This document shows positions 42,575 through 48,804 of a DNA stretch of 64,000 bases, in pieces. Made by a program: the position numbers and the translations under genes. The DNA is taken from NCBI RefSeq assembly GCF_038039535.1, contig NZ_JBBPHP010000016.1, forward strand, positions 62,001 through 126,000, in the 5' to 3' direction. This DNA comes from Catalinimonas sp038039535 (lineage in GTDB: Bacteria > Bacteroidota > Bacteroidia > Cytophagales > Cyclobacteriaceae). Under the pieces are notes generated by a model, which did no database searches, had not been told where the DNA came from, and worked only from the letters and a program-made list of their open reading frames with translations. Position 1 is the stretch's first letter; each line of letters opens with the position of its first letter.

Positions 42575-44701
42575 TTGAAAAAGAAAGATCAATCGTATTT
42601 TACGATACTCAAACCTGTAAATCTGGATCTCCCATTACTACTTGATTCAGCAAATGAATTTGAAGTAGCTAAAAATCAAAAAATTCAAAAAGATACCTAC
42701 ACCGTTAATAATTCAATTGTAGGTGAAAAAAAGTTTGACGTAGTTAAAGGTGCTGTTAAAATCAAAGCAAAGACCTTTAAGAAGCACTTACCCAAACTTT
42801 ATTACATTCTCCACATTATTCAGAATCAAATCATTAATAATTCTGAATACTCCCACAATTCCTATGTTAACCTAGATTCCCAAATTCTTAAAGGGATATT
42901 GGGTAGTGAATACAGGAAATACCTTAATGTTCTGTTATATCTGAATGTCATTGAATCGAATGAATCATATTATTATGGTACAGATATAGATAATTATAGT
43001 AAGTCTTACCGATACACTGAGGACTATAGAAAGGCAAATAAAGAAGTATATAAAGTAGATGATCCCAAAGGTCAGATAATGAAAAATGCTTCAAATGTTT
43101 GGGCTAGGAAAACTCAGAATTTAGTTAAACATCAGGATCATATTCAAAAGCTTCATAGTGAGTTCACCAGCTTACTAAATAACTTTGATAGTGATAATGC
43201 TTATAAATATATAAATCACTGTAGAGGTCTTGAAATACCCGTAAAAGACAAAGTTATAAGTAAAGGTAAGTTCTACTTTGTTGAAAAGAACAGAACATTC
43301 AACGATGAAATTCAGAAGGATTATAAACAGAAGGTAGCAGCTATATCAAATAATGAATCTTACTTCAAGTCTGATGCTGTAAACCGTATCCACAATAATT
43401 TTACTGAGTTACCTCGAATATTGGTCCCATTTATTAAGGATCATAGCGGTTACTCTATGATTGAATTAGATGCATCAGCTAGTCTAATATGTATCCTGTA
43501 TAGAAATCTGGTAAAGTATAAGGAAAAATATAAAAAAGAAGGTGTTATTAAAGATATGGGATCATATGATTATGAACTATCATTGCTTAACCACACCTTA
43601 AGTTACACCCCTGATCAACCTAATAAAAAGGATATATATAATTTAATCCTGTCAAAAATAGATCAACCTGAATGGACTAGAGACGATGTAAAGGAAAGAA
43701 TGTTCTCTACCTTCTTATTTCAGGTTAAAGAGAAAGACAGTACTATTAAAACAGCTTTTTCATCACTGTTTCCACTGATCACCAAGGTAATTGTACATAT
43801 CCGTAAAGGTGGTCATGATGTATTTTCACGTGATCTTATGAAACTTGAATCAAAAGTCTTTCAAAGCATCTGGAAAAGAATTCCTGTTGAAGTTGATGGG
43901 TGTTCCTGGATACCTAAACACGATGCAATCTTAGTTGATAAGTCATCATCAGAAGAGGTCAAAGCAATTATGATAGAAGAATTATCAATTTTTACAGGGC
44001 TAAAAGCCTGGGTAAAGGATAAGGATCATCAACAAACATATGATGAAATAATACAAAACCTTGAATCTATGAAAGGATATTCATCTATGAAAAAAGTTGA
44101 ATATCAAAGCAAAGTTTCTAGCAATGTGACAGAAGATATGAGACTTGAAAAGCGTATTGAAAGATTAGAAAAAGCGGTTAATACTGAGATAGATGAAAAT
44201 GATTTATTTGATACTATATACAAGCAGTCAAGTATCGAACAATTAGAACAGATTAACGTAAATAAAAATAATACAAATGATATGAACATTAACCAAAACC
44301 AAAAAGAAGAAGTAGAACTTAGTGATTACGACAGTGATCAGGATACAGTAGAAGATATTTCAAATACGTTTGAGCGGAAATATGATCCTGTAAAAGGATA
44401 TTATTATGAAGGTTATTCCCCGAACTTAGCTAAGATTGAGAACCCTGATACGCCTCTTGATTCAATAGAATTGAATGGTTCTGAAAGATGGTATCTCTAT
44501 GAGATTATGCTCGATTATTATAACGGGATTTCAAGTTTCACCTGGGATTTTACAAGGAATAGAATGATTGATCGTGATTCGTTCTTTGGCTTAATGTCAG
44601 ATCCTGATCACCACACTAAGATTAGATTCAATAAAAATATTATGGAAAATGTTCGTGATATAATTTTACGTGCAAAACAAAAAGAATTGGCTGTAGCATA
44701 A
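42575..44701 (+). CDS. Divergent family A DNA polymerase-like replication protein
   Basis: 708 residues. The start must be TTG 42575: an in-frame stop lies just upstream at 42566. The central part has three motifs in family A polymerase order: A, YSMIELDASASLICILYRN (D299); B, RDDVKERMFSTFLFQV (about 369-384); C, WIPKHDAILVD (H449-D450). Between B and C, FPLITKVIVHIRKGGHD and LMKLESKVFQ fit the related phage and plasmid polymerase-like proteins. No 3'-5' exonuclease is apparent. The N-terminal third has a plasmid Rep-like helical look. It follows the four-repeat region, as an initiator or replicative polymerase gene would. The C-terminal 180 residues are a coiled-coil and an acidic linker of unknown role. 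Confidence 0.5.
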   Translation: MKKKDQSYFTILKPVNLDLPLLLDSANEFEVAKNQKIQKDTYTVNNSIVGEKKFDVVKGAVKIKAKTFKKHLPKLYYILHIIQNQIINNSEYSHNSYVNLDSQILKGILGSEYRKYLNVLLYLNVIESNESYYYGTDIDNYSKSYRYTEDYRKANKEVYKVDDPKGQIMKNASNVWARKTQNLVKHQDHIQKLHSEFTSLLNNFDSDNAYKYINHCRGLEIPVKDKVISKGKFYFVEKNRTFNDEIQKDYKQKVAAISNNESYFKSDAVNRIHNNFTELPRILVPFIKDHSGYSMIELDASASLICILYRNLVKYKEKYKKEGVIKDMGSYDYELSLLNHTLSYTPDQPNKKDIYNLILSKIDQPEWTRDDVKERMFSTFLFQVKEKDSTIKTAFSSLFPLITKVIVHIRKGGHDVFSRDLMKLESKVFQSIWKRIPVEVDGCSWIPKHDAILVDKSSSEEVKAIMIEELSIFTGLKAWVKDKDHQQTYDEIIQNLESMKGYSSMKKVEYQSKVSSNVTEDMRLEKRIERLEKAVNTEIDENDLFDTIYKQSSIEQLEQINVNKNNTNDMNINQNQKEEVELSDYDSDQDTVEDISNTFERKYDPVKGYYYEGYSPNLAKIENPDTPLDSIELNGSERWYLYEIMLDYYNGISSFTWDFTRNRMIDRDSFFGLMSDPDHHTKIRFNKNIMENVRDIILRAKQKELAVA

Positions 44702-44707
44702 AAAGTA

Positions 44708-44743
44708 GGGGGAGTACCAAAACGTACACCCCCACAATTTTTT
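44708..44743 (+). terminator. Intrinsic terminator after the replication gene
   Basis: GGGGGAGTAC / GTACACCCCC stem (44708-44733, one mismatched pair) followed by TTTTTT at 44738-44743, 6 bp after the stop codon. Confidence 0.88.
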
Positions 44744-44779
44744 ATAAAATACTTTCTTCCAAAAATGGAATATAGGTAA

Positions 44780-44838
44780 GGGTGTGTCAATTTTGGGACA
44801 CCCCTGTACGAAAATGTACGGGGTTAACTTTTTAACAC
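44780..44838 (+). other. Second hairpin cluster after the replication gene
   Basis: CCCC-T-GTAC / GTAC-GGGG (44801-44823) with a GAAAAT loop and a bulged T, flanked by GGTGT (44781-44785) and ACACC (near 44833-44837) that can pair around it; TGTC/GACA lies inside. There is no strong T run, so its role is unclear: back-up terminator or structured RNA. Confidence 0.5.
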
Positions 44839-44965
44839 CTGTGAATATTATTTAGAATCATTATAAATTACATAATTATATAAAATTTTTCTCCCTGATT
44901 ATCAGATAGTTAGAAAATATTCAAGGTCAATATATTAAAATAAAGAGTTTTTCTTGAAGTCGCTT

Positions 44966-45068
44966 CTATTTATTAATGAGACGACAGATTGAAAAACTTT
45001 ACAGCTTTACGCTGTCGGGCAGTTAGGTTTCTTCGTCGTCTCCCTTTCTGCCCGTTTTAATTTTATTT
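44966..45068 (+). promoter_or_regulatory. CTATTTATT element and pseudoknot-capable leader of the antirepressor gene
   Basis: After CTATTTATT (44966-44974) come GAGACGAC (44978-44985), ACAGC (45001-45005), GCTGT (45011-45015), CGGGCAG (45016-45022), GTCGTCTC (45035-45042) and CTGCCCG (45048-45054), then TTTTAATTTTATTT. GAGACGAC pairs with GTCGTCTC enclosing the ACAGC/GCTGT hairpin. CGGGCAG pairs with CTGCCCG across that stem, so both long stems form a pseudoknot or compete. The second stem plus T tract looks like an attenuator terminator 15 bases before ATG 45083. Confidence 0.6.
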
Positions 45069-45082
45069 AAAATTTAAAGACG

Positions 45083-45877
45083 ATGAATTATGTAACAAGT
45101 CAAACAGGTAGTACTGATCTAGTCTACCACACTTCACCACCACAGGAACAATTACTTTCTGGAAGACAACTACACGCTGAACTCAATTCAAATAAGGACT
45201 TCACTACTTGGATGAAGTATCAGATAGACCGCTTCAACTTAGAAGAAGGAAGAGATTATATAGTAACCTCCATAGATGGAGGTAACCCTAACGGTGGAAG
45301 AAAAGAGTTAACAGAATACGGTTTAAAATCTATCACTTATCAGTTAATTAAATCATCTGATACCGGAACGGAGGGAATGCGTACAAGATGCGAACTAATA
45401 TCAAAAGCAACTGAATATGATAAGTTAATGAATTCTGCCTCCCTTTTTCAAAACCCTGAATTCTTTAGAAGTATAGCAAACACACTTGAAGAAAATCAAA
45501 AGCTTACTTACCAGAATCAGCAACTAGAATCTGATAATAAAAAGATGCAGCCAGCCTTTGAATACTGTCAAGATGTAAAAAATACGGATGATCTATTCAC
45601 CATTCAGGAAGTTTCTAAGCTATTAAATTTTAAAGGGGTAGGTCCCAATAAACTCTTTGAAATCCTGCGAAATGAAAGAATCCTGCAAAGTGGTAAATAC
45701 AAAAATCAACCTTATAGTAGTGTAACAGACCGTTTTATTCTAAGAGAATATGAGTTTTACGGTAAAGATGATAAGGTTAGAATAGGACACAGGACTTACG
45801 CAACAATGAGAGGTAAGGCTTACTGCTCAAAACTGCTCAAAAGATTAGGATACACCCAGAAACATAAAAGCAATTAA
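45083..45877 (+). CDS. Phage antirepressor with AntA and KilAC (ANT) domains
   Basis: 264 residues. AntA domain about 23-105 (LLSGRQLHAELNSNKDFTTWM, then RDYIVTSIDGGNP and RKELTEYGLKSITYQLI), a coiled-coil linker, then the KilAC/ANT domain about 165-260 (FTIQEVSKLLNFKGVGPNKLFEILRNE, GHRTYATMRGKAYCSKLLKRL). Such proteins counter a lysogeny repressor, so one must exist though I cannot identify it. It is the first rightward gene after the structured leader, where transcription attenuation could restrain it. It heads a run of small rightward genes. Confidence 0.9.
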   Translation: MNYVTSQTGSTDLVYHTSPPQEQLLSGRQLHAELNSNKDFTTWMKYQIDRFNLEEGRDYIVTSIDGGNPNGGRKELTEYGLKSITYQLIKSSDTGTEGMRTRCELISKATEYDKLMNSASLFQNPEFFRSIANTLEENQKLTYQNQQLESDNKKMQPAFEYCQDVKNTDDLFTIQEVSKLLNFKGVGPNKLFEILRNERILQSGKYKNQPYSSVTDRFILREYEFYGKDDKVRIGHRTYATMRGKAYCSKLLKRLGYTQKHKSN

Positions 45878-45929
45878 TGCCAAAATTCACGGCAAACATT
45901 AAAAAAGAAGAAAAATTAATAAACTAAAA

Positions 45930-46469
45930 ATGAAAAATTATGAAAAAAATGGATTACAATTCCTGATTAAAGAAGATGATCTATACGTTACAGCTGATTC
46001 AGTTTTCAAAAAACTGGGTTACGACAATTCCAATAAACAAAGATGGTTTCAAAAAAATATAACTGAAAAGTACAATAGGTTTGATGACTACTTTTTTGAT
46101 GAAAAATTAGGTCTATGTGTTCAGGTTGAAGTTATGGAAGAAGTTTGTATAGAGAGAAAATATAACATAGCAAAAGCAAGTGCAATTGCTGATCAATTAA
46201 GTACCGAGTATCATAATTTCATCAAAAATCATGACTGGATAGAAGATTCTGATGATACTTTTTACAATGAAAATCTTCAGCCAAAAATTTCTGAAGCACT
46301 TGAAAATATTCAACCGAAAAAAATTGCAGCAGTAGATTTCAAATTGTTTGAACTCCCTGATAGACTTGTGATCAACGGCAAAGAATATGTCAGCAAAGAA
46401 AGTGTAGAGAAAGATTTTGTAGAGGCATCGATGAAATTAGAAGCTATGAAAAATTTGCTGGAAGCATGA
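45930..46469 (+). CDS. Unknown protein, antirepressor-neighbour (179 residues)
   Basis: Starts MKNYEKNGLQFLIKEDDLYVTADSVFKKLGYDNSNKQRW, an N-terminal pattern reminiscent of BRO/AntA-type DNA-binding domains but too diverged to call. The C-terminal half ends in a helix DFVEASMKLEAMKNLLEA. It lies 52 bp after the antirepressor gene and overlaps the next small gene by 4 bp (ATGA). Confidence 0.6.
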   Translation: MKNYEKNGLQFLIKEDDLYVTADSVFKKLGYDNSNKQRWFQKNITEKYNRFDDYFFDEKLGLCVQVEVMEEVCIERKYNIAKASAIADQLSTEYHNFIKNHDWIEDSDDTFYNENLQPKISEALENIQPKKIAAVDFKLFELPDRLVINGKEYVSKESVEKDFVEASMKLEAMKNLLEA

Positions 46470-46606
46470 GATATATACTAATATATATGATAACAATCCT
46501 GTTATTGTTCAACATGTACGTGTCTAATGTGTATAGTTTTGAAAGGAATTATGAAGTGCTGCGACTTCACATAAAAAAGCAAAGTAAAACAGAGATTAAT
46601 GTTTAA
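46466..46606 (+). CDS. Small membrane protein (46 residues)
   Basis: ATG at 46466 overlaps the previous stop (ATGA) and the stop at 46604-46606 lies inside the next gene's first codons. The product is MRYILIYMITILLLFNMYVS (one membrane helix) then a charged tail FERNYEVLRLHIKKQSKTE. The tight overlaps on both sides support it. Its topology resembles small lysis accessory or spanin-like proteins, but nothing proves that. Confidence 0.55.
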   Translation: MRYILIYMITILLLFNMYVSNVYSFERNYEVLRLHIKKQSKTEINV

Positions 46607-46817
46607 TTTTTTTAAAAAGAAAAAAGATAAATACTTCTTCAGACAACACACTTCAGAATTTTGGAGAAATGAAAATCCTGTTATAGCTCAAGATGAAATA
46701 GTAATAGATATAGATAGTGATTGTATCAAAATCGGAGATGGAAAAAGTAAATGGAGCGAATTAATAGGTGTAAAATGGATATCCGCAAAGGATTTGAAAA
46801 ACGTCAAAAAAAGATAA
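46599..46817 (+). CDS. Stand-alone tropism-type fibre N-terminal domain (72 residues)
   Basis: A basic start (MFNFFKKKKDKY) then RQHTSEFWRNENPVIAQDEI, VIDIDSDCIKIGDGKSKWSEL. This is the same small domain that begins the tail fibre encoded at 47083 (RRDTSANWQSINPILLEGE, then KIGDGSTAWNSL), here on its own. It may be a minor fibre adaptor or a remnant of duplication. The upstream 46-residue gene overlaps its start by 8 bases. Confidence 0.65.
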   Translation: MFNFFKKKKDKYFFRQHTSEFWRNENPVIAQDEIVIDIDSDCIKIGDGKSKWSELIGVKWISAKDLKNVKKR

Positions 46818-46821
46818 CACA

Positions 46822-46893
46822 CTATTTATAATTGTTAATCTCAACCACCTCCCCGATAAACATTTGAGCCAAAAAAATGTGGGAGGTTTTTTT
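46822..46893 (+). ncRNA. CTATTTATA element with adjacent terminator, possible short RNA
   Basis: CTATTTATA at 46822-46830, with no ORF after it. From 46847 ACCTCCC pairs with GGGAGGT (46881-46887), inner ACATTT with AAATGT, then TTTTTTT. If the element is a promoter, the transcript would be about 60 bases ending in this terminator. Otherwise this is just the terminator of the 46599-46817 gene. Confidence 0.4.
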
Positions 46894-46906
46894 ATTGAAC
46901 AAAAAA

Positions 46907-46936
46907 AAGTCTGGGGAAAAAATAAAACCCAGACTT
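46907..46936 (-). terminator. Leftward terminator before the tail fibre module
   Basis: AAGTCTGGG / CCCAGACTT stem (46907-46915 and 46928-46936) with the T run only on the minus strand. It would block leftward transcription coming from the fibre module; no leftward gene is seen nearby. Confidence 0.55.
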
Positions 46937-47060
46937 CTTAAACAATAAACTAATACACTTAAAATAACCTTATGACTGATGTAAATATCAGCACCCCCTG
47001 AATAATATACCCACCATTTTTCCCTTAAAAATTACGCTGTAAGCAAACATCAAAGCCATG

Positions 47061-47069
47061 CTATTTATA
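47061..47069 (+). promoter_or_regulatory. CTATTTATA element before the tail fibre gene
   Basis: CTATTTATA on the plus strand, 13 bases before the TTG start at 47083. The only late unit on the plus strand carries the same element in the same orientation relative to its gene. Confidence 0.6.
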
Positions 47070-47082
47070 TAAAAATAGGTAA

Positions 47083-48804
47083 TTGGCTAAGATAAAATTA
47101 CGAAGAGATACCTCAGCAAACTGGCAAAGTATTAACCCGATTTTGCTAGAAGGGGAAATAGGAATTGTCACAGATACAAACCCAAAATGCATAAAAATCG
47201 GTGATGGGTCAACGGCATGGAATTCACTGGATTATGCAATTCTTTCAGATAATTCTATCACTACTCAATATATACTTGATGATGCAATCACTGAGGTAAA
47301 ACTTGATCCTTCTGTTCGTACAAAACTTAACGCATCAGGATCTACTTCAGGTGCTAGACCTCCTGTCACATCAGGTTTCACAATCACTTCAGGAAATAGC
47401 AGCACGTACAACGGGAAGTACGATATCTTCACAAACACAGAAGATATCACAATTACTATATCATCAGCGTTAGGAAATTTTGACTACGGAGGAAAGCGAA
47501 AAGGTTCGGGACAAATATTCATAGATGGTTCTGTAATTAACTTTGATAATGGAGTAGAACAGTTACTAGTTGAACAGGATGGTTTGTTCTATATATATTC
47601 TTATAACCCTGTTTCTGAATCTTACGGTTACGAAGGGGATTTATCTGGTAATACAGCACCTACCAGCAATCCTTCAATTATCGGCACAATCAAAGAAGGT
47701 GAACAATTAGTAGCGGAAGCAGGGTACTTTGATGCTGAAGGGGATGCAGCTGGAACGCATTTGTACAGATGGGAAACAGCAAGCACAGGAAGTACGGGAA
47801 CTACAACACTTGAAGCTACAACTCAGGCTTTCACGATTCCTACAGGTAGTACATATGCAGGAAAATTAATTCGTCTTGGTGTACAAACTTTTGCTCAGAC
47901 AGGTGTAGAAACTTCAGGGAGTTATACTTATACAGAGTTTCAAACTATTGCAGAATCTACTTCAAGTAACTTATTAGAATATACAGACATAAGTAATGTA
48001 AAGTTTGCGTTCACAAGTTTGCAAAATGTCTATCAAGATTCAGCAGCTACAACACCCGCAATTGTTGATTCGACTAGTGTACAATCAGTGAAAGATCTTG
48101 TATCAGGTTTCACAGGTACAGAAGCTACAGAATATCCTAGCTATGTAACATCAGAAGGTTCAAAAGCGGTTCGTTTTACGGGTAGTCAATTTCTGAGTTT
48201 TGGAGACATTATCGATGAGATAGTCAACATGCAAACGACTACGAACACATTCGATATTGTTGCCTTGTATAAGGTGAATGACAACACACAAACTAACGTG
48301 TTGCTTGAAAAATACGATGGCACAGACGGATTTCAGTTCAGACCGAATGGTCGCCATCGCATAAGTCTTGCTAGAGGATCAGCAAATGAATTCAATAATC
48401 AGACAAAAACGGTCCAACCTGGGGGAAATCCTCCTGCGGATAACTATGTGACAGGACCTTATCTAGTAGCTTCAAAAGTGAATCTTGCCTTAGCAGGTGA
48501 CAACAAACAGCAGTTGTGGCACTGGGGAATCGAAATGGCTACTGGAGAATTAGGCGGTCCTGCTACAGGTGTTAGTAGTGGTACAGATGCACCTTTTACT
48601 TTCGGAAATGGAGGTCCGATAAATATGGATCTTTTCGCAGTTGCTATAGGCCAAAACCTTAGTACAGCTGAGATTCAAGCCTTAGAAGGTTTGATGGTTC
48701 ACGAGCACAATTTCCAGAATAAGGTGATAGAAGGTTTCCCTATCCTTCCTGTAGGACACCCTTACAAAAATAACGCCCCTCTAAAATCTGATCTCGGTCT
48801 ATAA
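47083..48804 (+). CDS. Tail fibre protein with tropism-type N-terminal domain
   Basis: 573 residues, start TTG 47083 (no earlier start in frame). N-terminal domain about 1-50: KIKLRRDTSANWQSINPILL, GEIGIVTDTNPKCIKIGDG, matching the N-terminal domain of phage tropism determinants and many fibres. The middle contains an Ig-like unit (about 195-300). The C terminus (about 305-573) has VYQDSAATTPAIVDSTSVQS and a jelly-roll-like, LamG-type region with AVRFTGSQFLSFGD. It probably binds host surface glycans. Its stop overlaps the spike start (TAATG). Confidence 0.85.
   Translation: MAKIKLRRDTSANWQSINPILLEGEIGIVTDTNPKCIKIGDGSTAWNSLDYAILSDNSITTQYILDDAITEVKLDPSVRTKLNASGSTSGARPPVTSGFTITSGNSSTYNGKYDIFTNTEDITITISSALGNFDYGGKRKGSGQIFIDGSVINFDNGVEQLLVEQDGLFYIYSYNPVSESYGYEGDLSGNTAPTSNPSIIGTIKEGEQLVAEAGYFDAEGDAAGTHLYRWETASTGSTGTTTLEATTQAFTIPTGSTYAGKLIRLGVQTFAQTGVETSGSYTYTEFQTIAESTSSNLLEYTDISNVKFAFTSLQNVYQDSAATTPAIVDSTSVQSVKDLVSGFTGTEATEYPSYVTSEGSKAVRFTGSQFLSFGDIIDEIVNMQTTTNTFDIVALYKVNDNTQTNVLLEKYDGTDGFQFRPNGRHRISLARGSANEFNNQTKTVQPGGNPPADNYVTGPYLVASKVNLALAGDNKQQLWHWGIEMATGELGGPATGVSSGTDAPFTFGNGGPINMDLFAVAIGQNLSTAEIQALEGLMVHEHNFQNKVIEGFPILPVGHPYKNNAPLKSDLGL

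Noticed and set aside
19721..47069. CTATTTATA as a Shine-Dalgarno site or the host -7 box
   Set aside because: It has no complementarity to the 16S 3' end and lies too far from the start codon. It also differs from TAnnTTTG, which is seen properly before the tRNA gene.
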